Part shown: positions 54,644 to 64,000 of the stretch, piece after piece
Layout of the letters: each line of letters starts with the position of its first letter
Position numbering within the stretch: position 1 is the stretch's first letter
Assembly (NCBI GenBank): GCA_947311845.1
Contig: CAMZMU010000115.1
Span: forward strand, 31,271,401-31,335,400
Direction of reading: 5' to 3'
DNA from: Poa pratensis
Lineage: Eukaryota > Streptophyta > Magnoliopsida > Poales > Poaceae
DNA length: 64,000 nt
Made by a program: the position numbers and the translations under genes
Notes under the pieces: generated by a model
Database searches by the model: none
What the model was told of the DNA's origin: nothing
What the model saw: the letters and a program-made list of their open reading frames with translations, nothing else

Positions 54644-56181
54644 CTAGTCTCTGACTTGGCGATTCCTGCTCGCCGGGCTTCGCCTCCGGGTCCATGGCGG
54701 CGCTCTCCACCATCTCCGTCCGCCCATCCACATTGACGGGCCCAGCCGCCTCCGCACGCTCCAGCTATCCCGAATGGGTCCTGCTCGACAAGACGGCGCG
54801 TGTCTCCGCCGACCGGAACGCGACCACCGCAGCGTGCCGTACGCTGGAGGGCCAGCCCGTCGCAGAGTCCTTCTGGCTCGCCGACCCGCCGGAGGTCTCC
54901 CACTTCTCCGTCCACTGCCCTGGCATCGAAGAGGACCCTCGCCCCTTCATCATCTCCGCCGAGGGCGCGTTCGTGCTCTTCTGCGTCACCCTCGACGGGA
55001 CCGACCACCACTTCGTCTACTCCGCCCGCGGAATCCCCGCCGGCAAGAAGAAGAAGCCGTCGCTGCACCTCCTCCCGGACCCGAGTCCCACGGTCGAAGC
55101 ATTTGGAAGCCAGCAGTTCGGCCTCCTGCCCCTCGGCGACGAGCACTACGCCGTGGCCTTCCTCGATCACCAGTGGGATTACCAGGACAATGCCTGGGTG
55201 TACCACGCCTACGTCTTCTCCTCCGAGACCAAGGCATGGAGGACAAGCCCGGAGCCGGCCTCGCTGCGCCTATCGGAGTCCGATCGGCCACTCTTCGACA
55301 GGCACGCCAGCTCCAAGCAGATCGCGGTCGGAGCAAGCTCGATGGGATGGGTCGACCTTCTGCGCGGCATCCTCCTCCTCAGCAACCTGTTCGATGTCGA
55401 CGAGCCTCCCGTCATCACCTACATCCCGCTACCCGCAGCAAAGGTCTGCATCACCGACAAGCACGGCAACCCTCACTACTCCCCGGAGTGCTTCTGCGAC
55501 GTCGTCGTCTGCGGCCACGATCTGATCAGGTTCGTCGAGGTGGAGTTCGAAGACCCCGGCTGCAGGACCAACGGCAAAGCTTGGAAAGCCACCACGTGGA
55601 ACCGGAAGGTCTCTTGGGATGATTGGCGCAAGCACCGCACGATCGACGTTGCTGAAATCTCGGTTGACCCAACAAGCTACGCCGCTCTGTTCCCGGGCCT
55701 GTTGGACGGCGAGAAACAGCATAAGAGCTGGAGCTGAGGAACCTGTGTTTCCTTAACCCCACCCTGAGCGTGCACGACGACGATCTTCTCTACATGCTGG
55801 CCAAGGCGGACGAGGGAGACGACGACGAGGCCTGTGTGGTTGCTGTTGACATGAAACATGCGGCTATTCAGGCGCTGGTCCCGGTTTCTACCAAAGAGTC
55901 CGGCGCCGTTACGATGTACTGTCCATGCGCCTTCCCCAGGTACTACATCAACAACATCACATCAGGTATGGTAACTCTTTGTTTCTTCTCCTCATGCCAG
56001 TATAGTTTTTGGCACTTTTTTTAACCTGTATCCTTTGGAATCTTGGTTGTGTTTTAGTTATGTGTGCTTTGCTTAGGAGAATTTACATTTCGGTATTGAC
56101 ACTATCGACATTGGCCTGTTTAGCAGAAAGTGCATTAATGGAGGCCGAGCTACATGTAGCGCTTTATTTTCGAAAATCATA

Positions 56182-56419
56182 CTCCCTCCGTTCCTTGTTA
56201 TAAAGTGTATAATTTTTCCTGAAAAGTCAAACTTGACTAACTTTGACCAAGATTTAGAAAAAAACTATCAGTGTTTGAAATACTAAGAAAATATAATATG
56301 AAAATATATTTCATGATGAATCTAATGGTACTGATTTGATATTGTAAAATCTTGGTCAAAGATAGTCAAGTTTGACTTTTCAGAAAAACAATACACCTTA
56401 TAATAAGGAACGGAGGGAG
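56182..56419. mobile_element. Stowaway MITE in the DUF1618 intron
   Basis: CTCCCTCCGTTCCTTG ... AAGGAACGGAGGGAG with TA duplications. Internally palindromic (gtcaaacttgactaactttga and its complement). Confidence 0.9.
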
Positions 56420-56421
56420 TA

Positions 56422-56730
56422 TATTTTTAAATTTCCAAAAGATCCGGAAACATTCCTGGATGCGAATAATGTTGTATTCTATTAAAGTATAAAATATCAA
56501 CTCAAAATAACTCACATTATGGCTACACGAAAATAACAAAATCTATAGATTTTGAAGAGTTCAAATTTTGCACTTTTGCACAGCCCAAAATAAATAGTAT
56601 TTATAGTTGATATTTTACACATTGATATAATACAACATTATCTACACCTATAATTTTTCCAGATTTTTTGGAAAATTAAAAATATGATTTTTTTTAAAAT
56701 ATAAAGGACTCCCTCAAGAGCGGAGCCATT
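56422..56730. repeat. AT-rich inverted repeat element, related to 60060-60370
   Basis: Arms such as tttttaaatttccaaaagatccgg and ttttccagattttttggaaaattaaaaata face each other around a centre with cacagcccaaaataaatagta. The Stowaway at 56182 sits inside its left arm. A diverged copy lies at about 60060-60370. Confidence 0.5.
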
Positions 56731-57344
56731 TGTTAGCTGCTATATAAGTGTACAACTCAAGAAGGGTACCAAACATATGTCGATATATAATCTATGAAAA
56801 TTTCTGTTTTTTGTCTCCTCCTAAACAACACAATATATTATACCATGAATTATATGCCAACGACATAGACATAATACTAAAATGTTAATAAAAAACAGAT
56901 TTTTTTTGGTACTTGGGTTAACAATATTTTAGACATTATGCAAGAATTTTATATGCCAACATAAACATAATAATATAATTTTAATAATATTATACCAGTC
57001 AGAGGTCTCTAGACTTCTGGTTGAGGCCCTCTACAATAAATTTTTCTGCCTCGAAAAGTTATTTGTGCCACTTTCCCATGTTTTGTATGTAGCTGACCCT
57101 TTGTAAACAAAAAAATCATTGAACAGACACCAGAAGTCTAGTTGAAAAGGATAAATTGCAGGAAGGGAGGCCCAAGTCCAATGACTATGAAGGGAATCTG
57201 CAGAAGAAGAGGCGGAAGAAGAAGAAGAAGAAGCAGACACGACTTGTGGATCGCCGGTTGAAACAACAGTTTTTTCTCTATTTCGTTGGATGCGTATTGA
57301 TTGCGATCATCGTGAAAGTGTTCTGTCACTTGAACGGATTGTAA

Positions 57345-57726
57345 TAGATTCAGGATCCCTTATCTGCAAAAGTAGTGGCTATCAAACGCATATTCTGCAA
57401 ACAGATTGTTTTGGGACGAGTATTGAATGACTAATTGTACTTGACGTATGGTGATTATATGGTCACTGATTCGCCCTAGAGTTGCGTAGTTTATCTATTT
57501 GGTACATTGTTGACTGATCAAATAGTCTACCTGATAAAAATGATGTCTAGTCAGCTTATGATGTCTAGTCATCCCAACCCATGCAAGAGGTTAAGGAATC
57601 TGCGAGGGTTTTAGGGAATATAACATGTGGTTTCCCACATCCCACCGACATGTGTACCCCGCAGCGCATATATTTTATTAAATACTAGTTTGGCACAAAT
57701 CCCACATCCCACGGGTATAGAGATAC
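57345..57726. other. Intergenic region
   Basis: 3' flank of the DUF1618 gene. Nothing else is recognised. Confidence 0.4.
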
Positions 57727-58323
57727 ATGTATGCACGTAATTTTCGTTTACTATATTACTATTGTCATGGCCCATCTTTTAGCTCGCCATGGGCCTCTAG
57801 AAAGTTAGGATCGGCTTTGACGAGTGTCGTCGCCGACTTCGGCCCCTCCCCAGGCTTCTCGTCTTCCACGAGGGTCGTCGTCGTCGACTTTGGCCCCGCC
57901 CCGGGCTTCTTGTCTTCCACGAGCGTCGTCGCCTACTTCGGCCCTGTCCCGGGCATCTCGTCTTCCACAAGCGTTGTCGCCTACTTTGCCCCCTCCCCCG
58001 ACTTCTCGCCTTGCACGAGCACCGTCTCCGACTTCGACCCCGCCCCCGGCTTCTCGTCTTCCACGAGCGTCGTCGCCGACTCCACTGAAAATTTTGTCGC
58101 CACCGACTTCGCCCCCGCCCCTGGTTTCTCTTCTTCCATGAGCGTCGTCATCGCCTCATTTCATCGCTGCCGACTTCGCCTCCGACACAGTCAGCGACGG
58201 AGGCGCCGGCGCGTGTTAGCTGGAGCAACTGTGATATGCGGTGATCCTATCGTGTGTTTTCTTCTTTCACTTCTTTTGGGTTGGGCAGCGTTTTGGAACA
58301 TGGTAAGATTTCATATAAGTTAA
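57727..58323 (+). CDS. Unknown ORF with six 16-residue repeats (198 aa)
   Basis: A 48-bp unit coding VVADFGPAPGFSSSTS is repeated about six times with variation (57820-58140). It is followed by an Arg-rich patch and a hydrophobic C-terminal stretch (VCFLLSLLLGWAAFW). Pro/Ser-rich units of this kind occur in cell-wall or secreted proteins, but no signal peptide is seen at the N-terminus. Substitutions keep the frame and the D/Y-F-x-P-x-P-G core, which weakly favours coding. It may equally be a non-coding minisatellite. No function is claimed. Confidence 0.3.
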   Translation: MYARNFRLLYYYCHGPSFSSPWASRKLGSALTSVVADFGPSPGFSSSTRVVVVDFGPAPGFLSSTSVVAYFGPVPGISSSTSVVAYFAPSPDFSPCTSTVSDFDPAPGFSSSTSVVADSTENFVATDFAPAPGFSSSMSVVIASFHRCRLRLRHSQRRRRRRVLAGATVICGDPIVCFLLSLLLGWAAFWNMVRFHIS

Positions 58324-58363
58324 GGAATAATGGTGAAGCTATGTGTACCTAAGGGGGCAATTG

Positions 58364-58384
58364 CCCCCCCCCCCCCCCCCCCCC
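58364..58384. repeat. Poly-C tract, 21 nt
   Basis: Uninterrupted C run after gggggcaattg. Length is prone to sequencing error. Confidence 0.8.
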
Positions 58385-58549
58385 TTCACTCCCTGAGCCT
58401 TTATGTTTCGTATATTATTTTTTGCTGAAAACCCATATATGGCCATTAGCCCCCTCCTATATACATGCCCAAAATATCTCTGTAGCACACCCCTACATCC
58501 AAGATGACTAGGCAGTAGGCACAAAACCCAGGCGGCCGCTCGAGGAAAA

Positions 58550-59860
58550 TCATGTATCCTCGTTGGTCGACATTTATCAAGACCATCCGCAACCCTGTCG
58601 GTGAGGCAATTGCTTGGCAAAATGGACAAAAGCATGTCTTCGAAAGAAAAGCGGGTGGCCAGGGTGTTATAAATCTGAGAATTCAGAATGTTGCGTTCCT
58701 GATGAAACATCTTCATAATTTCATGAATAGGAAAGATATTCCATGAGTACATCTCATTAGGGAAGCTCACTACAAGAATGATAAATTGCATCAAGCCAAT
58801 GCACCCTGTGGTTCCTTCTAGTGGAAAGATATTTTATCACTATGGAATTCTTATGTGCAATTCACATCCTGCGAAGAAAAATCCCGCGGCAACCATAGTT
58901 GTTGCGTGTATTAGAGCCGAAATGGGGGTGGCCATAGCATCCGGTAACCATACGTGAAGAAATTGTGCGGATTTCGCAATTGCACCAAGGAATAATAAAA
59001 AGCACACAAAGTAGTAAGTAAAGAGTGGTGATGGAAGAACTGTCAGGTTTTGGAAAGATAATTGGAATGAAATCACTGCCAGTACTGAATTCGCACATTT
59101 ATTCTCTTCCTCCAAAAATCAAGATATCTCTTTCAAGCACTTGGATGAAATAGCGAGGAGAATTTTTGGAGCATTTTCACTAGCCACTTTCCATGATTGC
59201 ATTTGAACAGAGTAAAACGCTTTCGGAAAACCTAGCCAACCTGGACAGGCATATGGAAAAGGACCTTTGGTCTCAATCTAATGGCACAAAATACTCTGTG
59301 AAGAAGATATTCTCTGCTTTAGCACTAGCAATCCAAGCACCAGCACCATTCTAGTGGATATGGAAGTCATATGTGCAGCTTAAACACAAGTTTTTCTTCT
59401 GGCTCCAGCTTCAAGAAAGACTCAAGACTGGGGAACTTTTATCAAGGAAAAAATTCCAATTAGAGGACTCAGCCTGTGTTATGTGTCAGGATACCCAAAT
59501 GAAACTATGAAGCACCACTTTTTTGGATGTGACTTCAGCCAAAACATTTGGTGGAGGCTAAGTCAAGAATGGAATAATGATTTGGATCTCATGGATATGC
59601 TTATGGATGCAGAGATAGATCTGGGAGCATTTGCTTCAAAGAATATCTAATTATTAGGTGCTGGAGTTTATGGAATCGCAGGAACAGAATTATCTTTGAT
59701 AATGCATAGTTTAATATGGAAGAATGTATTTTCATGTTCAAGGAGTTCTTCACTCTTGTAATGCAACAATGGTTGGATGCCATGTAATCTCTAGGACTTT
59801 GGACATGGGAGGTGAGACTTCACTCACTCATTGTAAATTTCTCCACCATTTATAAAAATC
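58550..59860 (+). pseudogene. LINE remnant (RT C-terminus and zinc-binding domain)
   Basis: Frames read in order: GGQGVINLRIQNVAFLMKHLHNFMNRKDIPW and WKDILSLW. After the plastid insert comes [19 protein letters not shown], then KFFFWLQLQERLKTGELLSRK, CVMCQD, HHFFGCDFSQNIWWRLSQEW and CWSLWNRRNRIIFDN. These are the C-terminal RT and zf-RVT segments of plant LINEs. Several stops and frameshifts are present. It is distinct from the LINE at 9931. Confidence 0.8.
58866..59025 (-). pseudogene. ndhF: Plastid ndhF fragment (NUPT) inside the LINE remnant
   Basis: The minus strand reads [40 protein letters not shown], matching plastid NADH dehydrogenase subunit F, in which the run is [31 protein letters not shown]. 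Two small deletions remove P and EGP. Choice of ndhF over mitochondrial nad5 rests on HVWLPDAM and [12 protein letters not shown] coding continues on both sides (about FTSC and [10 protein letters not shown]), so the fragment inserted into the LINE. Confidence 0.85.
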
Positions 59861-60824
59861 CAAAAAGATGCAGTATGGACTTTCCGTACTGTTCTCGCAT
59901 CAATTTTTTCCTTTTTATGTTGGAGTTTTGAAAATGTGCAAATTTGGCTATATCAGATTTTATCATGGATTTTTGAAAATGCATTTGGCTATCGATTATA
60001 TATCAGCATAATTTAATACACTTGTTGTGTTTATATAGCAGCGACAAATTGCTCCTGGGCTACAGGGAGCCCTTTATTTTTGAAAATTCGAAAATCATAT
60101 TTTTAAGTTTCTAAAAAATTTGGAAAAAATCATAGGTGTAGATAGTGGTGTATCCTATCAACGTGTAAATATCAAGTAGAAATACTATATATTTTGGGCT
60201 GTGCAAAAAAAATTCCTAAAAATTCTTTTTATCATGCAGTTTTGAAAATTTACAAAATCTGAACATTGAAAATGTGCATTGTTCACTATATCAGATTTGT
60301 ACATTTGTAATTTTTGTGTAGCTCAAAATAAAAAAAGTATTTCGAATTTAAATTTGACACGTTTGTGGGAAACAACGTTGAGAACAATCATGATATTTTT
60401 TCATACTTTGTTAAAACTTGGACTTTTAAAATAAAAAAAATCACTGAATCGCGAGAGAATCTCCACTCTGCTACCTTAGTTTGCATGGAGATACTCGACA
60501 CTCGTGGCATGTCGGGAGTGTTTGTTGAGGCTCCGAGTTGGCGCTCAGAAGGTGATGACTGATGACGCATCACACTTGCAGCTTCTTGAAGAAAGCCGTT
60601 TGAATTTTTGATTAAAGAAATCAAATACGTTTTCAAGTTTGAAACATAAACTCAAAAAAAAGTTTGAAATAAATCGATGCTTGATACGTTTGCTCCATCA
60701 AATATGTTGCTTGTAAACATAAGTTTTTTTAATAGTCCACACAGCGTGCGTCCATAATATGTTGCTTGTAAACGCTCCTACGCCTTATCCTCCAGCTGAC
60801 GCTCATCTCGCCGCACCCAGCGGC
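59861..60824. other. AT-rich intergenic region
   Basis: 60060-60370 is a diverged copy of the inverted-repeat element at 56422 (tttttaagtttctaaaaaatttgg, ataggtgtagata, ttttgggctgtgcaaaa). No gene is supported. 60720-60824 leads into the next gene. Confidence 0.45.
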
Positions 60825-61402
60825 ATGAGCATGGCGCAGCACTGCGCCGCTGCCGCCACCATCTCGCCGTCTCCCGGTCCGTGCCTCCTGCTTCGCCGTC
60901 GACACAACCGTCGCCGCGCGCCACCGCACTTCCCTTTCCGGCGGCAGCCCTGCGGCGTGATGACCGCCGGTGCCCCGTGGACGTGCGACGCCAGGAGGCG
61001 CGTGCGGTACGAGGAAGAGGACAAAGACGAGGAGTACGGGCACAATGAGGAGATGGCGCGGCTGGAGGCGTACAGCGAGGAAGCCCGCGGCCAGGCCCTC
61101 CTGGTGAACGCCAGCGTCGACGGCGAGGTGGAGGTCGTGCTCGTCTTTAAGGTATGTATCATCTTCATCCACCAGCACACCCCCGCCATGCTTCCATTCC
61201 TTACGGACGCCTTGTTACTGTGTCGCAGGGCTTCTCGTCGAGCTTGAGCGGTAGGACGGCGCCGGATCCGGCCATGAGCGTGCTCCCGGAGAGGGCGATA
61301 ATACAGTCGGTCGACGTGGTGGAGGGGCCATTCGACCCGAACAACATCGAGTACCTGGAGAAAGATGTACCGTGGGCAGACTTCAAGAGCCGCCTTCAAT
61401 AG
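60825..61402 (+). CDS. DUF7734-like protein, probably plastid-targeted
   Basis: Exons 60825-61151 and 61229-61402 join in phase (K|GFSSSLSG) to 166 residues. The first 50 residues are Ala/Ser/Arg-rich with few acids (LLLRRRHNRRRAPP), resembling a transit peptide. Then comes an acidic-basic segment RVRYEEEDKDEEYG and the conserved core EEARGQALLVNASVDGEVEVVLVFKGFSSSLSG, ILSVDVVEGPFDP-like segment and DPNNIEYLEKDVPW. I recognise this as a small plant-specific domain of unknown function. An upstream in-frame codon extends the frame but lacks ATG context; the ATG at 60825 is preferred. The core end is duplicated at 61617. Confidence 0.75.
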
Positions 61403-61616
61403 CAGCAGAAAAACATGTAGAATTCTAGATTTGTCTTCTTTTTTTTGTAGGGGATGATTTTTTTGATTCAAAACAGGACCTAGCCACTTCATTAGTTTCT
61501 CTATGACAATGCTTACACTGTTGACTTATCTGTGTCTTTTTGTTTTTAGAATAGGAAAATAAGTTCGATTCACTCTGTGATCAGGGCAATGAAACGACGA
61601 AGATAAACACTCAAAT

Positions 61617-61676
61617 GACCCCAGCAACATTGAGTACCTAGAGAAGGGTTCGCCATGAGAAGACTTAAAAGAGCCC
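61617..61676 (+). pseudogene. Diverged duplicate of the end of the preceding exon
   Basis: gacccc-agcaacattgagtacctagagaag...agaagacttaaaagagcccg parallels 61334-61393 (DPNNIEYLEK...DFKSR). It retains DPSNIEYLEKGSP, then TGA. Too short to be a gene. Confidence 0.65.
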
Positions 61677-61688
61677 GAAACATTAATA

Positions 61689-61811
61689 CTCCCTCCGTCC
61701 CAAAATAAGTGTCTCAAATTTATACAAAAGTGAATGTACCTATACATGTTTCATGTCTAGATACGTCCACTTTTTGACAAATCTAAAACAGTTATTTGTG
61801 GACGGAGGGAG
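61689..61811. mobile_element. Stowaway MITE
   Basis: CTCCCTCCGTCCC at left and GGACGGAGGGAG at right, with TA duplications at 61687-61688 and 61812-61813. Confidence 0.9.
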
Positions 61812-61813
61812 TA

Positions 61814-62173
61814 TAATTGTAGACTGATGTGGGACTCTTTTGTTGTTAGAATAGCAAAATAAGTTCATTTCATTTGGGTATCAAAGTATGGAACCAACCG
61901 TATAAACTCTCAAATGATCAATCACACTGGATCATGAGGAAGGGTCAAACGAACGAAGAATACATCTGTATTAATATAGATACGAATCATACATCAGGGG
62001 GGCCAAAGGATGGCCAAAGAAGCAACGGTGTTGTGTCCATGTCTACAGAGCTAGAAAAAACTCAGCATCAAAGCCCGTGTACAAAGCATACAATGTAGGC
62101 GCATATGCAAAACAAATGAACCGTTTCTAACACAAACGTTCAGAATCTGTTCCCGCCACAACCTTCTAACCGA
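61814..62173. other. Intergenic region and 3' UTR of the DRP1 gene
   Basis: No frame of interest. The part next to 62174 is the expected 3' UTR of the minus-strand dynamin gene. Confidence 0.4.
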
Positions 62174-63803
62174 TCATTTCCAGGCAACCGAGTCAATCTC
62201 ATTCCTCGCGGATTTGTACAGCTCAAGCTTCTTGACAAGAGAATCCCTCTTCTCCATCAAAGAAGGATCCTCATCCAACATCGCGCTCAGCTGCTTCTTC
62301 TGCGTTATGGAAGAAAATGGTGAAAAAGGAGAGATGCTTTAGCACACTATCCAGGTTGCTGTACTTGTGCAAACCAACACATGGTTAAATCAACCAAAAT
62401 AAGGTTGGATGGAATTATTCATTTAGTCACTGATTTAGTGCACGGGTAATTTAAAGCAGAAGGTCAAATACGAATGATGACTGATGTCATACAGTACAGC
62501 CATGTGGTGATCTATTGATCAGTACCTTCTGCTAAATAGTAAATTCAGTAAGTAATTGGCAAGCGTACCTCTTTGCTTCCTACATGAGCATAGAAACGGT
62601 TTAGCAAGTTTCTTTTTGCCTCCTTCACTTGACAATGTACAACGGCTTTCGGAATTGTGTTCCTCAATGTATCACAGACCATGTTAATGTAAGATGATAC
62701 ATTCGACCCTGAAAAAAAAAGTGATGACATCATTAACATTGATACTGTAAACTGTTATCAACTCTATTAACATGGATGGTTGCATCAAAATTCACAGGTT
62801 GTCAATATCATAAGATGCAACAAACCATTGGTCGTGTCAAGAGAAACTGATTGATAATGACACATACGCACAAGATATATCCTAAGCCCCAAGGTTCTAG
62901 AGCACGAATTACATGATCATAAAACAAATAGGTTGATCGGTACCCCTATTACGTTTCAAACATTTGTCTATTGAGAGAGAGAGAACAAGAGTAAATAATG
63001 TGATACTTTCTACACTCAACTCCTACAATGTTTTAGAACCAAGCGAAATACATGTGGTTGCAGCATGACCTTTAGGAGTATGCACGGTCCGTATGGCGGA
63101 CTGAGGATAGATATAGTGGAGCTTAAAATTTTCGTTGGTATGTACAGACTAAATCCAAAATGTTGGTATAAGCATGTTTGGAAGGAAGAAAATTCACGTG
63201 AAACAGGAAGCAGGGGAAAATTAAAATAACGCAAGCAGGGCATAAAGGAGGATGTACCACAAGCTATTGGTAACTGGTTGTCTGGCAAATGGTTACAAAT
63301 TAGTTTACACAAACTTTTTTGGTCTGTTATTCAAGAACTTTATGACCAATCAGTAGGTCCTAAAATAGTTGCCCTGATCAATAATCTGTTAAAGGGAATA
63401 AGTCGTTAACTTACCGATTCTTCTGAGATGGTTGTCTTGGTATCTGTCGTTGGCTGGAGTGTTATTGTTAGCCCCTTTATCTGGTTCAGTGGGAAGTTTC
63501 CGGAAGAACTCGACTGTTAGGTAACTGGCCTCCATGTCAACTAGACGAATAACCGTCTTTCGCCCATCCTCACGGAATCTTTCCAGGCTTTCATTGGCTG
63601 CAGCAGCTATATCTGATTGAAGTGTTGGGAAACGCTTCAATTCCTGGCACAAATCAAGGTAGCCATGATATATAAGAAACGAGAAACAATGAGACAGGAG
63701 TGATGTCTGGTGATCAGTAATCCATAACCCGAAATCGAAAAGTAACACTCACCTCTGTTGCTGCAATCGATCTCCGCACTAGCTCCTTCAATACCAAATG
63801 GAC
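62174..63803 (-). CDS. Dynamin-related protein 1 (DRP1-type), 3' exons only
   Basis: Four exons read leftward, all in phase: 63803-63753 ([17 protein letters not shown]), 63643-63415 ([23 protein letters not shown]...[18 protein letters not shown]), 62708-62569 ([34 protein letters not shown]) and 62299-62174 ([41 protein letters not shown], stop). These are the end of the middle domain and the GTPase effector domain of plant DRP1, which assembles at the plasma membrane and cell plate in endocytosis and cytokinesis. No PH or Pro-rich domain is present, as expected for DRP1. The sequence resembles the DRP1C/E branch more than DRP1A, by memory. The GTPase domain lies beyond the window. Confidence 0.92.
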
Positions 63804-64000
63804 CTGTAAATTACACGACCATGAGCAATTGCAGGTAGCGAACAAAAGCATATCTGCAATCTATGAAAAATGCTCCCAGACAAGCATTGCTATCAGATAT
63901 CTTCCTTTGTCAAAAATGAGCTTCATTCACTTACTAGAGCATTCATATGTTAAGAAGATAACGGTCTCCTGCTATGTATCTTCACATACCACATCCTTAC
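63804..64000 (-). other. Intron of the DRP1 gene at the window edge
   Basis: No exon is recognised here; it is presumed to be intron continuing past the window. Confidence 0.5.

Larger units (their letters stand above)
54694..57344 (+). pseudogene. DUF1618-family protein, frameshifted near end of exon 1
   Basis: Starts MAALSTISVRPST. It shows the usual grass layout: an N-terminal YPEWVLLDKTARV motif, then MGWVDLLRGILLLSNLF and ITYIPLP of the DUF1618 domain. The frame stops at 55737 (HKSWS), but the family's next motif (LELRNLCFLNPTLSVHDDDLLYML) is present in another frame up to a GT at 55966. One missing base in aagagctgg (about 55723-55726; aagaagctgg would fit) explains it. Exon 2 (57166-57344) codes GRPKSNDYEG, a Lys/Arg-rich run, and a C-terminal membrane segment FFLYFVGCVLIAIIVKVF. 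Function of the family is unknown. The CACTA end lies 50 bp before the ATG, so promoter and much of the 5' UTR are displaced. A sequencing error could also explain the shift. Confidence 0.8.

Overview
The window is nuclear DNA of a grass, most likely a Pooideae/Triticeae species. It has intron-containing plant genes (mitochondrial complex I 75-kDa subunit, dynamin-related protein, group-D MAP kinase kinases, DUF1618 protein). These sit in a dense bed of grass transposons: Stowaway MITEs with CTCCCTCCGT ends, an Athila-clade LTR element primed by tRNA-Asp, LINEs, Helitrons, a Mutator-like element and a 17-kb CACTA element. No RNA genes, CRISPR arrays or bacterial features were seen. Exon coordinates come from reading frame, splice phase and GT/AG sites by eye and may be off by a base in places.

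Layout. (1) 1-8800: two tandem minus-strand MKK10-like kinase genes. The first runs off the left edge with an open frame, the second is complete. Their 5' flanks are related, a third related flank has no kinase beside it, and a Helitron sits in one flank. (2) 9000-14910: a LINE with endonuclease and reverse transcriptase, broken by two Trp-to-stop changes, then MITEs. (3) 14998-26942: a three-level nest: a LINE-like element with a perfect 14-bp target duplication, split by an Athila-clade retrotransposon, itself split by a solo LTR. (4) 27204-32041: a Mutator-like element with a perfect 9-bp duplication and a nested Helitron, placed about 200 bp upstream of the complex I gene. (5) 32243-37020: the five-exon NDUFS1 gene, intact, with a solo LTR in intron 4. 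(6) 37621-54643: a CACTA element with a broken transposase (tnpD-like), an apparently intact 8-exon tnpA-like gene, and a set of minus-strand genes for B3-type DNA-binding proteins. (7) 54694-57344: a DUF1618 gene with a frameshift, its ATG only 50 bp from the CACTA end. (8) 57700-60400: a repeat-coding ORF and a LINE remnant that swallowed a plastid ndhF fragment. (9) 60825-61402: a small DUF7734-like gene. (10) 62174-64000: the 3' exons of a DRP1-type dynamin gene, running off the right edge.

The host genes are ordinary housekeeping or signalling genes and do not form a pathway together. From memory, and unverified, rice chromosome 3 carries MKK10, complex I 75-kDa and dynamin genes close together, so this may be a conserved gene block expanded by transposons. 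The least expected system is the CACTA element: its left arm codes, divergently from the transposase, for at least two multi-exon B3-domain proteins plus a third B3-like gene. Palindromic subterminal repeats at both ends are plausible binding sites for an element-encoded DNA-binding protein.
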